A stretch of 64,000 nucleotides of DNA, from the NCBI RefSeq assembly GCF_024343575.1, contig NZ_RJUA01000004.1, forward strand, positions 172,075 through 236,074. The letters run 5' to 3'. The notes below the pieces were generated by a model, which saw nothing but the letters and a program-made list of their open reading frames with translations, was not told the DNA's origin and ran no database searches. Positions 8,650 through 16,795 of this stretch are shown here, piece after piece. Position numbers and translations under genes: made by a program. This stretch comes from Lacihabitans sp. LS3-19 (GTDB lineage Bacteria; Bacteroidota; Bacteroidia; Cytophagales; Spirosomataceae). Position 1 is the first letter of the stretch; the number at the start of each line of letters is the position of its first letter.

Positions 8650-10050
8650 ATGAGCAACGTTCTTTTTTGGTTTAGAAACGATCTTCGACTTCACGACAAT
8701 GAGGCACTACTAAAAGCTGCTCAGCAGGGCAGTGTTGTGCCAGTTTATATTATAGATACTAGATTATTTCAGAATACTTTTTTAGGATTCAAACGTACAG
8801 GAAAGTTTAGAATTAAGTTTTTGTTAGAATCTTTGGTCAACCTAAAAGAGAATCTTCAGAAAATTGGCTCAGATTTAATCGTTAAGGTAGGGATTCCTGA
8901 GAAGGAACTATTTGATTTAGCGGTAGAATACAATGTAGAGCACGTTTATTGCTCAAAAGAAGTTACCCAGGAGGAGACAACTGTAGAGGCGGAGTTCTCT
9001 CAAAAACTCAAAACAAAAAACATAGAAATGGAATTGTTTTGGGGAAATACGCTCGTTCATGTGCGAGATTTGCCTTTTCAAATCCATTTTGTTCCTGATG
9101 TTTTTACAGATTTTCGTAAGAAAGTTGAAAACTCATGGAAAATTCGTCCGGTTTTTGAATCGGTAACTTCTATAAACTCTCCTTCAAATATTGAAAAGAC
9201 TCAAGTGCCCACGATGGAGGACTTGGGTTACGAAAGTTTTAGCAAGCACGCCAATGATTTGATTGATTGGAAAGGTGGGGAAAGTCAAGCTTTAAGCAGA
9301 TTAAATGAATATGTTTGGGAAAAAAAATTAGTTCATAATTATAAAAATACCAGAAATGAGCTTAAAGGGAAGGATTTCTCTTCCAAGTTCTCTGCCTATT
9401 TAAGTTTAGGATGTATTTCTCCAAGGAAAATATACTTTGAGATTAAAAAAGCGGAAGAGGAGCGAGGAGCCAATGAATCAACATATTGGTTGATTTTTGA
9501 ATTACTCTGGAGAGATTATTATTATTTTATTGCTTTAAAATTTGGCGTTAGGCTTTTCAAAAGAGCAGGTATCAAAAACGATTTTAACAGAAGGTGGAAA
9601 CGCAATCGTGAGCATTTTAAAAGATGGATGGATGGAACTACAGGAATTCCGTTTATAGATGCTTGTATGCGAGAATTGAAAGAAACGGGTTACTTGTCAA
9701 ACCGCGGCCGCCAAAATGTTTCTAGTTATTTCACAAAAGACCTTGGCTTGGAATGGTGGTGGGGAGCTATGTATTTCGAAAGTCAATTGGTTGATTATGA
9801 GGTTTGTAGTAACTGGGGTAATTGGAACTATTTGGCAGGAATAGGTACAGATCCAAGAGAAGACAGGTATTTTAGTCCTGTAAGTCAAGCCAAAAAATAC
9901 GATCCGCAAGCAGAGTACATTAGGTTTTGGCTTCCAGAGCTTTCGATGGTTTCAGATGAAGTCATTCTAGAAATCAACGAGCTCAAGGATATATTAAACG
10001 AAACGATTGATTATCCTATATCAAGTATACCAAAAAACAAAAAATGGTAA
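8650..10050 (+). CDS. DASH-type cryptochrome / photolyase
   Basis: The protein has 466 residues, within the usual CRY-DASH range. An N-terminal photolyase alpha/beta domain begins with VLFWFRNDLRLHDNEAL. The C-terminal FAD domain shows SKFSAYLSLGCISPR, LIFELLWRDYYYF, GTTGIPFIDACMREL, GYLSNRGRQNVSSY and NWGNWNYLAGIGTDPRE; the NRGRQ and GTDPREDRYF blocks are typical of the DASH group. DASH proteins bind FAD and an antenna cofactor and repair CPD lesions mainly in single-stranded DNA. A 5'-truncated or alternative start is unlikely because the family N-terminus is intact. It probably responds to light, with the neighbouring CrtA-like gene adding photoprotection. Confidence 0.93.
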   Translation: MSNVLFWFRNDLRLHDNEALLKAAQQGSVVPVYIIDTRLFQNTFLGFKRTGKFRIKFLLESLVNLKENLQKIGSDLIVKVGIPEKELFDLAVEYNVEHVYCSKEVTQEETTVEAEFSQKLKTKNIEMELFWGNTLVHVRDLPFQIHFVPDVFTDFRKKVENSWKIRPVFESVTSINSPSNIEKTQVPTMEDLGYESFSKHANDLIDWKGGESQALSRLNEYVWEKKLVHNYKNTRNELKGKDFSSKFSAYLSLGCISPRKIYFEIKKAEEERGANESTYWLIFELLWRDYYYFIALKFGVRLFKRAGIKNDFNRRWKRNREHFKRWMDGTTGIPFIDACMRELKETGYLSNRGRQNVSSYFTKDLGLEWWWGAMYFESQLVDYEVCSNWGNWNYLAGIGTDPREDRYFSPVSQAKKYDPQAEYIRFWLPELSMVSDEVILEINELKDILNETIDYPISSIPKNKKW

Positions 10051-10119
10051 TTGTTACCGCTTAACACTGAATCGGAATATTCTATAAATATTTATTTTTT
10101 TAGTATTCGATAGTTTAAT

Positions 10120-10127
10120 TAAATTTG
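10120..10127 (+). promoter_or_regulatory. Promoter -7 element for lemA
   Basis: TAAATTTG matches TAnnTTTG and lies 28 bp before the lemA ATG. No clear TTG at -33 was seen. Confidence 0.5.
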
Positions 10128-10155
10128 AGAAATTTTAACAAAAAATAAACTGAAA

Positions 10156-10749
10156 ATGAAAAAAGGAACACTAGCAATCGTAGCAGTTCTTCTGTTGTTT
10201 GGAATGTATGGATGTAGTTCATACAATGGTTTAGTAGGAAAAGATAACAATGTTCAAAAGCTTTGGGCTGATGTACAAACACAATATCAAAGAAGGTCTG
10301 ATTTAATTGGAACTTTGGTGAAAACTGTTCAAGGTGCAGCTGATTTTGAAAAAGGTACTTTGACAGAAGTAATTCAGGCTAGGGCTTCTGCTACGCAAAC
10401 TAAGTTTGAAGCCAAAGATCTAACGCCAGAAAATATGGCAAAATTCCAAGCTGCTCAAGATCAACTAAGTGGTTCTTTGAGCCGTTTGATGGTCACAGTA
10501 GAACAATATCCTAATTTAAAGGCAAATCAAAACTTTTTAGACCTTCAGGCTGAACTTGCAGGTACGGAAAACAGGATTGCGGTAGCGAGAAGAGATTTTA
10601 ACGGTGCTGTTGGCGAATATAACCTTTCAGTTCGTTCGTTTCCAAATAACATTATGGCAGGGATATTCGGATTTGCAGTTAAAGGCTTTTTTGAAGCATC
10701 AGATAAAGCACAATCAGCTCCTGATGTTAACTTCGATTTTAAGAAATAA
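10156..10749 (+). CDS. lemA: LemA family lipoprotein
   Basis: The protein has 197 residues. The N-terminus has a lipobox (LLFGMYGCSS, Cys about 20), so it is a lipoprotein. The LemA core follows: VQKLWADVQTQYQRRSDLIGTLVKTVQG, then a helical bundle with TENRIAVARRDFNGAVGEYNLSVRSFPNN near 140-168, the family signature. LemA proteins are of uncertain biochemical role and are commonly linked to TPM-domain proteins, as here. The gene is first of a lemA-TPM-TPM cluster; a terminator-like hairpin separates it from the next gene. Confidence 0.93.
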   Translation: MKKGTLAIVAVLLLFGMYGCSSYNGLVGKDNNVQKLWADVQTQYQRRSDLIGTLVKTVQGAADFEKGTLTEVIQARASATQTKFEAKDLTPENMAKFQAAQDQLSGSLSRLMVTVEQYPNLKANQNFLDLQAELAGTENRIAVARRDFNGAVGEYNLSVRSFPNNIMAGIFGFAVKGFFEASDKAQSAPDVNFDFKK

Positions 10750-10755
10750 TTTAAT

Positions 10756-10780
10756 AGCCCGTTAATCACGGGCTTTTTTT
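10756..10780 (+). terminator. Terminator/attenuator between lemA and TPM gene
   Basis: The stem AGCCCG / CGGGCT (10756-10761, 10769-10774) is followed by a T-run that ends exactly at the ATG of the next gene (10781). It probably reduces but does not abolish transcription of the TPM genes. Confidence 0.75.
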
Positions 10781-11209
10781 ATGTTTATCCTTTCAGAATT
10801 ACAGCAAAAAAACATTGTTGAAGCTATTAAATTGGCCGAAACAAATACTTCGGGTGAAATCAAAGTTCACATTGAGGAAAATTGCTCTTCAGACAATCCT
10901 ATGGTAAGAGCTGAGGAAGTATTTAAGTATTTGTCTTTGCATAAAACAGCCCTTAGAAATGGCGTTTTGTTTTATTTAGCCTATGAAGATCGCAAGTTTG
11001 CTGTTTTAGGTGATTCAGGTATAAACAATAAAGTAGGTCAGACTTTCTGGGATTCTACAAAAGATTTGTTGGCTAAGCACTTCAAAGATGGAGATTATGA
11101 AAAAGGTTTATGTCTAGGAGTTGAAGAAGCCGGAAAACAATTAAAAGCCTATTTTCCTTATCAGTCTGACGACAAAAATGAAATTTCGGACGAAATAAGC
11201 CGAGGATAA
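10781..11209 (+). CDS. TPM domain protein, cytoplasmic type
   Basis: The protein has 142 residues with no signal peptide. It matches the TPM fold: ETNTSGEIKVHIEE (about 21-34), VLFYLAYEDRKFAVLGDSGI (about 61-80) and a C-terminal helical part (LCLGVEEAGKQLKAYFP). TPM domains occur in a plant photosystem II repair factor with phosphatase activity, but bacterial roles are unsettled. The start codon directly follows the T-run of the upstream hairpin, so there is no room for a ribosome binding site. It is 4 bp from the next TPM gene, so the two are one operon. Confidence 0.88.
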   Translation: MFILSELQQKNIVEAIKLAETNTSGEIKVHIEENCSSDNPMVRAEEVFKYLSLHKTALRNGVLFYLAYEDRKFAVLGDSGINNKVGQTFWDSTKDLLAKHFKDGDYEKGLCLGVEEAGKQLKAYFPYQSDDKNEISDEISRG

Positions 11210-11213
11210 AAAC

Positions 11214-11984
11214 ATGCGTAGAATTCTTATTTTTTTTATTTTTTTCAAATCTTTTTTGAGTTTTGGTCAGGATATTCCTGAAAAACCCAATCCCCCAAAA
11301 TTGGTGAATGACTTCGTAGGAGGATTGCTAAGTGATGCTCAAAAACAAGCCTTAGAGCAAAAGCTTGTGGCTTACAATGATTCTACATCTACTCAAATTA
11401 CAGTTGTAATTATTAAATCAGTAGAACCTTATGATATTGGGGATTATGCTTTGCAATTAGGTAGAAAATGGGGAGTAGGACAAGAAGGCAAAAACAATGG
11501 CATAGTTTTACTTTGGGCACCTGGCGATAGAAAAGTAACGATTCAGACTGGTTATGGCATGGAAGGTGTTTTGCCAGACATGTATGCCAAAAGGATTATT
11601 TCAGATGTAATTGCTCCAAATTTCAAAGCTGTTCAATATTATCAAGGACTTGATCAGGCAACTTCGGAAATCATGCGGTATGCCTCAGGTGAATACACAG
11701 CTGATCCAGCAGAGGATGGAGATGCATTTTTAGGCTTTTTTATTATTTTGATTATTGCCATTTTCGTCATTTGGGTTTTATACAAAATAGGCAAAAATGG
11801 CGGCGGAGGAAATGATAATGGAACCCCATTTACTACCTATACAGGTTGGGGTAGGCAGTCAGGCAACTTCGGTGGAGGTTGGAGTAGCGGCGGTGGTGGC
11901 TGGTCCGGTGGTGGCGGAGGCGGAGGCTTTGGTGGCTTCGGCGGTGGTAGTTTCGGCGGCGGCGGTGCCAGTGGAGGATATTAA
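11214..11984 (+). CDS. TPM domain membrane protein with Gly-rich tail (YgcG-like)
   Basis: The protein has 256 residues. A signal peptide (about 1-18) precedes a TPM domain: LLSDAQKQALEQKL, then STQITVVIIKSVEPYDIGDYALQLGRKWGVGQEGKNNGIVLLWAPGDRK in two blocks, and VTIQTGYGMEGVLPD. One membrane helix follows (about 171-192) and the tail (about 197-256) is almost all Gly and Ser with Trp/Phe. This is the standard YgcG layout, with the TPM domain in the periplasm and the low-complexity tail in the cytoplasm. It is the last gene of the lemA cluster. Confidence 0.92.
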   Translation: MRRILIFFIFFKSFLSFGQDIPEKPNPPKLVNDFVGGLLSDAQKQALEQKLVAYNDSTSTQITVVIIKSVEPYDIGDYALQLGRKWGVGQEGKNNGIVLLWAPGDRKVTIQTGYGMEGVLPDMYAKRIISDVIAPNFKAVQYYQGLDQATSEIMRYASGEYTADPAEDGDAFLGFFIILIIAIFVIWVLYKIGKNGGGGNDNGTPFTTYTGWGRQSGNFGGGWSSGGGGWSGGGGGGGFGGFGGGSFGGGGASGGY

Positions 11985-12001
11985 ACTTAATCTATAAATT
12001 G

Positions 12002-12033
12002 AAATACCTGTTCAAAAGAGCAGGTATTTTTTT
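12002..12033 (+). terminator. Intrinsic terminator of the lemA-TPM operon
   Basis: The stem AAATACCTG / CAGGTATTT with a 10-base loop is followed by TTTT. It lies 18 bp after the last TPM stop codon. Confidence 0.85.
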
Positions 12034-12036
12034 GTT

Positions 12037-12185
12037 GGTGGAGCGATTTTTCAAATCGCTCAAAATAGTATTATTGTACCCATAACCGTAAAGCGATTTT
12101 GTAAATCGAAGGAAACCATGTTAAACTAAAGTTTTTTTTGGAACTAAAAATCAAGGATTATGTGCGATTGAAAAATCGCACCACC
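12037..12185. repeat. Palindromic repeat element (REPIN- or MITE-like)
   Basis: The two ends are inverted copies of one another: GGTGGAGCGATTTTTCAA at 12037 and the reverse complement of a near-identical sequence ending at 12185. Each end is itself a hairpin (AGCGATTT/AAATCGCT with a 3-base loop; TGCGATT/AATCGCA with a 4-base loop). A third, degenerate copy lies inside at 12092-12109. The element fills the gap between the lemA operon terminator and the 3' end of a GMC gene. Two inverted REP hairpins with a short spacer is the arrangement called REPIN; genome-wide copies were not checked. Confidence 0.65.
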
Positions 12186-12188
12186 TTA

Positions 12189-13892
12189 TTACAAATTCCC
12201 CTTCTTCAATTCACTTACAGCAAAGTCAGCTGCACGAGCAGTTAAAGCCATATAGGTAAGAGAAGGGTTTGCACAACTATTGGAAACCATACATGCTCCA
12301 TCTGTTGCAAAAACATTCTCAGCACCCCACACTTGGTTATTTTTGTTTAGTATTGAATCTTTAGGCGTATGACCCATGCGAGCAGTTCCCATTTCATGAA
12401 TGCAACGTCCAAACCCTTCAAAATCATCATAAGTACCAATGTCTTTGTAACCAGCGGCTTCTAGCATTTCTGCCGCGTCGTTTACCATGTCTTTTCGCAT
12501 CAGTCTTTCGTTTTCTCCTATTTCTGCCGAGAAATTCAAAAGCGGCATACCCCATTCATCTTTTTGGTCTTCTACTAGCCACATTTTGTTTTCGAAATAT
12601 GGTAAGGTCTCGGCAAATGCACCGAGAGAAATATTCCAAGGGCCAGGTTTTGAAGCATTTTGTTTGAAATCTAAGCCAAATTCGTCATCGGGTATATTCC
12701 AACCTCTACCACTGCCACCTTCATAGCCAAATCCTCTCAAATAGTCGCGTTTATCACTACCCACGTTTCTGTATCTCGGTACATAAAAACCATTGGGTCT
12801 CCTGCCATAATAATATTGATCCTCAAATCCTTCCACACCTGCATAAGCTCCTGCCGAAAAGTGATGGTCCATTAAATAATGTCCCAACACTCCGCTATCA
12901 TTTCCCATTCCATTAGGAAATCTTTTGCTTTTTGAATTCATTAAGATAGAAGTTGAGGCCATAGCTGAAGCATTTAGGAAAATGATTTTTGCAGAAAAAT
13001 CTATTACTTCTTTACTGGTTTTATCTACAACCCTAACGCCTGAAGCTTTTCTTGTCTTTTCTTCATAAATTATCTCCGTTACCACACTGTTGGGTCTAAC
13101 CGTAAGGTTGCCTGTTCGCATAGCGGCAGGAAGTGTAGCAGATTGCGTACTGAAATATGCACCATAAGGACAACCACGCCAACACATATCACGAGCTTGG
13201 CACTTGGCTCTTCCGAGTGCAGTTTGTTCTTCGGTAGGTTCAGTAATGTGTGCCTGACGCGGAGGTATGATATGTCTACCCTTAAATTTTTCGTTTACTA
13301 TACCTTTTAAATGAGTCTCGACACAAGTCAAGTCAAAAGGTTTCTGAAATATCCCATCGGGGAGATGAGGCAAATTTTCTTTACTTCCAGAGATTCCCGC
13401 AAAACGCTCAACATAGTCATACCAAGGAGCTATGTCTTTGTACCTTATCGGCCAATCGGCTCCCACGCCTTCTTTAATATTTGCTTCGAAATCTAAATCG
13501 CTAAATCTCAATGCTACGCGTCCCCAAGTTAAACTTTTTCCTCCTACTTGCCAGCTACGTATCCAATCAAAGCGTTTTTCTTCTAAATAGGGATATTCTA
13601 TGTCTTTTACAAACATATCCTTAGATGCCTCTGAAATTGTAAATCCCGTACGCTCATTTATAGGATAGTCTTTCATTTCCTCTAAAGGCATTTTGATATT
13701 TCTATGAGGGAAATCCCATGGATTTTTGGTGGCTGTATCGTAATCTTTGATATGCTCTATATTTCTACCTCGGTCTAACATTAAAACTTTCAGACCTTTT
13801 TCGCAAAGTTCTTTTGCTGCCCATCCTCCTGAAATTCCCGAACCTATCACGATAGCGTCGTAGGTTAATTGTTCCTTGCTTTTTATCTGCAT
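12189..13892 (-). CDS. GMC-family FAD dehydrogenase with Cys triad
   Basis: The protein has 567 residues and no signal peptide. The FAD site is AIVIGSGISGGWAAKEL near residue 14. The GMC_oxred_C end has HEMGTARMGHTP and ANPSLTYMALTARAADF with the catalytic-type Asn at 542. Three Cys at 231, 237 and 241 (C-x5-C-x3-C, followed by PYGAYF) match the triad of FAD-glucose and fructose dehydrogenase large subunits that carry an iron-sulphur cluster. It probably oxidises a sugar or polyol and passes electrons to the respiratory chain. No small subunit or cytochrome gene is adjacent. A close paralogue lies at 14870-16669. Confidence 0.9.
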   Translation of the reverse strand: MQIKSKEQLTYDAIVIGSGISGGWAAKELCEKGLKVLMLDRGRNIEHIKDYDTATKNPWDFPHRNIKMPLEEMKDYPINERTGFTISEASKDMFVKDIEYPYLEEKRFDWIRSWQVGGKSLTWGRVALRFSDLDFEANIKEGVGADWPIRYKDIAPWYDYVERFAGISGSKENLPHLPDGIFQKPFDLTCVETHLKGIVNEKFKGRHIIPPRQAHITEPTEEQTALGRAKCQARDMCWRGCPYGAYFSTQSATLPAAMRTGNLTVRPNSVVTEIIYEEKTRKASGVRVVDKTSKEVIDFSAKIIFLNASAMASTSILMNSKSKRFPNGMGNDSGVLGHYLMDHHFSAGAYAGVEGFEDQYYYGRRPNGFYVPRYRNVGSDKRDYLRGFGYEGGSGRGWNIPDDEFGLDFKQNASKPGPWNISLGAFAETLPYFENKMWLVEDQKDEWGMPLLNFSAEIGENERLMRKDMVNDAAEMLEAAGYKDIGTYDDFEGFGRCIHEMGTARMGHTPKDSILNKNNQVWGAENVFATDGACMVSNSCANPSLTYMALTARAADFAVSELKKGNL

Positions 13893-13913
13893 TTTTTATT
13901 TAAGTAGGTTGTT

Positions 13914-13921
13914 CAAAAATA
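13914..13921 (-). promoter_or_regulatory. Promoter -7 element for GMC dehydrogenase
   Basis: The minus strand reads TATTTTTG, matching TAnnTTTG, 21 bp before the start codon. A -33 element was not clear. Confidence 0.45.
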
Positions 13922-13990
13922 CTTGTTCTGTTTTGGAAATAATAATTTTTAGTGAAGAATAGCGTTTTTTTGAATATTTCCCCCTTCCAG

Positions 13991-14869
13991 ATGAAACATG
14001 TATTTCTTTTTTTTTGCTTTCCTTATTTTGTTTTTGGACAATTCGTAACGGATTATCCGTCTATTTTGAAATCAAATACGCCGGATTTGGTATTAGAAAA
14101 AGTCGTAAATAGTACGCTTAGAACTTCATTGACTTTTAAATTTACATACAAGAAAAAATCAAATACCAATCCACTAGGCAGGCTTTTAGGCTTAAATCCG
14201 GATAAAGTTGCAGTGTGTATTCGTGATAAGTCTTTTTTAGTAGATTCATTAAAAGGCAAAAGATATGAAATGTTGAGAGCAATTGACATTCCCTATTGTT
14301 CCGCAGGTAGGACTTATCTAAGTAATAATCAATCTTTAATTTTTGATTTGTATTTTGAAAGATTGGAGCAAGGCTTGGAGGTTTTTGATTTTAAAGAAGG
14401 TGTGTTTTTCGATACAACACTTATCAATAGGAATACTTGGGAAATATCAGGTATCGAAGCATTAAATCCTAGAGAAGGAGAGGTTAGTAAAATAAAAAAT
14501 AGTAAAAGCAGTATTCATATAGCTAAAAGTGAAGAAGATAGTGGAAAGTTTTATTTTGTAGAAACCAAAGCAGAATTACTCCCAGAATCGGAAATTAGGC
14601 TTCAAGAATTCTTAAAATTAAATTTAGATAAATTACAAAACGCCAAAAAAATATTAATAGAAGGGCATACAGACCGAATAGGAGATTATGAAAAAAATAG
14701 GACATTGAGTCTTCAGCGAGCGGATTTGATAAATGAGATTCTTTTAAAGGAAAACATAGATAAAAATATTATTCAAGTAAAAGGATACAGTCATTTGAAA
14801 ATTTTAAGTTTTAGGCGAGACGAAGAATCAAAAATAAAAAATAGGAGAGTAGAGGTTAAGATTATGTAA
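13991..14869 (+). CDS. OmpA-like peptidoglycan-binding protein
   Basis: The ATG at 13991 is preferred over an in-frame GTG at 13952 because it begins a clean signal peptide (MKHVFLFFCFPYFVFGQ). The mature protein has an unassigned N-terminal part (about 20-190) and a C-terminal OmpA domain with IEGHTDRIGDYEKN (about 224-237), LSLQRADLINE and RRVEVKI. The Asp and Arg of the OmpA motif that bind diaminopimelate are present. It is probably periplasmic or outer-membrane linked. Its stop codon is immediately followed by the ATG of the next GMC gene, so the two are one operon. Confidence 0.83.
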   Translation: MKHVFLFFCFPYFVFGQFVTDYPSILKSNTPDLVLEKVVNSTLRTSLTFKFTYKKKSNTNPLGRLLGLNPDKVAVCIRDKSFLVDSLKGKRYEMLRAIDIPYCSAGRTYLSNNQSLIFDLYFERLEQGLEVFDFKEGVFFDTTLINRNTWEISGIEALNPREGEVSKIKNSKSSIHIAKSEEDSGKFYFVETKAELLPESEIRLQEFLKLNLDKLQNAKKILIEGHTDRIGDYEKNRTLSLQRADLINEILLKENIDKNIIQVKGYSHLKILSFRRDEESKIKNRRVEVKIM

Positions 14870-16669
14870 ATGAAGAGATTTCATAATAAGAAATTAGAGA
14901 GAATTTTGCTAATTTTGAATTATGTAAAATACCTTAAATTGGAAATAAAAAAAGACTTTGGGTTTAATGTAAATGACAATAATTCAAACACTTACGATGC
15001 CATTGTTGTTGGTAGTGGAATAAGCGGAGGCTGGTCGGCTAAAGAACTTTGTGATCATGGCTTGAAAACTTTGGTTTTAGAACGTGGCAGAGATGTGGAA
15101 CATATAAAGGACTATCCGACAGCCACTAAAAACTCCTGGCAATTTCCACACAGACTGTCTACTCCTCTTAAAACCAAAACAGAAAATCCGATAATTTCGT
15201 TAGCTGCAGGATATGGAGAAGATACCGAACATTTTTTTGTCAAAGATGCAGACCACCCTTATATACAAGAAAAACCTTTTACCTGGGTAAGAGGATACCA
15301 AGTAGGAGGGAAAAGTTTGATTTGGGGAAGGGCTTGCCCACGCTGGAGTCCGCATGAATTCACATCACCGAGCAAGCTTGGATACGGTATGGAATGGCCC
15401 ATTAGATATGAGGATGTGGCTCCATGGTATAGTCATGTTGAAAAATTCATTGGAGTTTGTGGACATAGAGATGGACTCTCAACCATGCCAGACGGTGATT
15501 TTTTGCCACCTTTTGATATGAATTGTGTTGAATTGGACATGAAAGCAAAATTTGACAAACATTATACTGACCGAAAAATGGTGCAAGGTCGTTGGGCTCA
15601 TGTAACACAATCATCAGAATTATTTGCCGAACAGGGTAGAGCAGTTTGTCAAGCTCGCAACAAATGTATGCGAGGTTGCCCCTATGGTGGATATTTTAGT
15701 AGCAATAGTTGTACGCTACCATGGGCTAAGAAATCTGGAAATCTAACTGTTAGGCCGCATTCGGTGGTAGAATCTATTCTTTTTGATGAAGAAAAAAACA
15801 AGGCAGTTGGAGTGAGAGTAGTGGATGCAATAACAAAGAAAACCACGGATTTTTACGCTAAGATTATATTTTTAAATGCATCAGCACTCAATACCACTTT
15901 GATTTTATTGAATTCGAAGAGTAAAAGATTTCCAAATGGCATTGGTAATGACAGCGAAACTTTGGGGAAATATGTTGGATTTCATAACTACCGAGGAACA
16001 GCCGGAGGGGATATTGAAGGATTTGAAGATAAATATTTCTATGGCTCTAATCCTTCAGAATGTATGGTGCCAAACTTCAGAAATGTAGGAAAACAAGATA
16101 CTGATTTTGTTGGAGGTTATATGTGTTTTATGGGTGCATATCGTACAAATGGTGATGAAAAACTTACAAAAGCTGAGTTTGGAGAGGATTTTAAGGAAGG
16201 AATGAGTCGACCTGGGAAATGGGGGGCGTATATTTATATGCAAGGCGAAACGATTTTAAAACCGACCAATCAGGTTTATTTAGATAAATCAAATACAGAT
16301 CAGTGGGGAGTACCATTGTTAGTAACTGATGTTAGCTATGACAATAATGATGAAAAAATGTTGAAGGATTTTTTGGTTCAAGGTGCAGAAATGTTGGAAG
16401 TAGCGGGCGTAAAAAACATTTACACAGAAGATAGGGGATGGGCACCGGGTTTGGATATTCATGAAATGGGTGGTTGTAGAATGGGAGCTGACCCTAAAAT
16501 ATCTATGCTAAATGAGAACAATCAGCTGCATGCTTGTAAAAATGTTTTTGTGACAGATGGTGCTTGCATGACGAGTACGGGAATTCAAAGCCCTTCGATT
16601 TTTTATATGGCCCTTACGGCTAGGGCGGTAGATTTTGCTGTTGGAGAACTTAAAAAGGGTAATTTATAA
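14870..16669 (+). CDS. GMC-family FAD dehydrogenase, second paralogue
   Basis: The protein has 599 residues. It has the FAD motif VVGSGISGGWSAKEL (about 46-60) after an N-terminal extension of about 30 residues absent from its paralogue. The Cys triad is kept at 260, 266 and 270 (C-x5-C-x3-C, then PYGGYF), and HEMGGCRMG is present near the C-terminus. However, the Asn of the NPSLTY block is replaced by Ser574 (SPSIFY). The ATG abuts the OmpA stop codon. Both GMC copies share long blocks, so they likely arose by duplication. Substrate is unknown; the Ser change may alter activity. Confidence 0.9.
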   Translation: MKRFHNKKLERILLILNYVKYLKLEIKKDFGFNVNDNNSNTYDAIVVGSGISGGWSAKELCDHGLKTLVLERGRDVEHIKDYPTATKNSWQFPHRLSTPLKTKTENPIISLAAGYGEDTEHFFVKDADHPYIQEKPFTWVRGYQVGGKSLIWGRACPRWSPHEFTSPSKLGYGMEWPIRYEDVAPWYSHVEKFIGVCGHRDGLSTMPDGDFLPPFDMNCVELDMKAKFDKHYTDRKMVQGRWAHVTQSSELFAEQGRAVCQARNKCMRGCPYGGYFSSNSCTLPWAKKSGNLTVRPHSVVESILFDEEKNKAVGVRVVDAITKKTTDFYAKIIFLNASALNTTLILLNSKSKRFPNGIGNDSETLGKYVGFHNYRGTAGGDIEGFEDKYFYGSNPSECMVPNFRNVGKQDTDFVGGYMCFMGAYRTNGDEKLTKAEFGEDFKEGMSRPGKWGAYIYMQGETILKPTNQVYLDKSNTDQWGVPLLVTDVSYDNNDEKMLKDFLVQGAEMLEVAGVKNIYTEDRGWAPGLDIHEMGGCRMGADPKISMLNENNQLHACKNVFVTDGACMTSTGIQSPSIFYMALTARAVDFAVGELKKGNL

Positions 16670-16755
16670 AGAAAAGACCTGAATTTAGAAATTCTTTCAA
16701 CGCAATAATTTTTAATTATTTCCAAAAACATTTCTTGAATTAAAATAAATATTCC

Positions 16756-16763
16756 TACCTTTG
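16756..16763 (+). promoter_or_regulatory. Promoter of rpsU
   Basis: TACCTTTG matches the -7 consensus; a TTG at 16735-16737 lies 18 bp upstream as -33 element. Confidence 0.7.
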
Positions 16764-16780
16764 CAATCCGTTTAAAAAAG

Positions 16781-16789
16781 AAGGAGGTG
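16781..16789 (+). promoter_or_regulatory. Strong Shine-Dalgarno sequence before rpsU
   Basis: AAGGAGGTG is a full-length complement of the 16S anti-Shine-Dalgarno sequence, with AGGAGG ending 8 bases before the ATG at 16796. Other genes in this window lack such a sequence, as expected in Bacteroidota. Confidence 0.85.
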
Positions 16790-16795
16790 TAAATT

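Noticed and set aside
11797..11997. Alternative-frame ORF over the Gly-rich tail of the TPM protein
   Set aside because: It arises from GGC/GGT repeats read in another frame.
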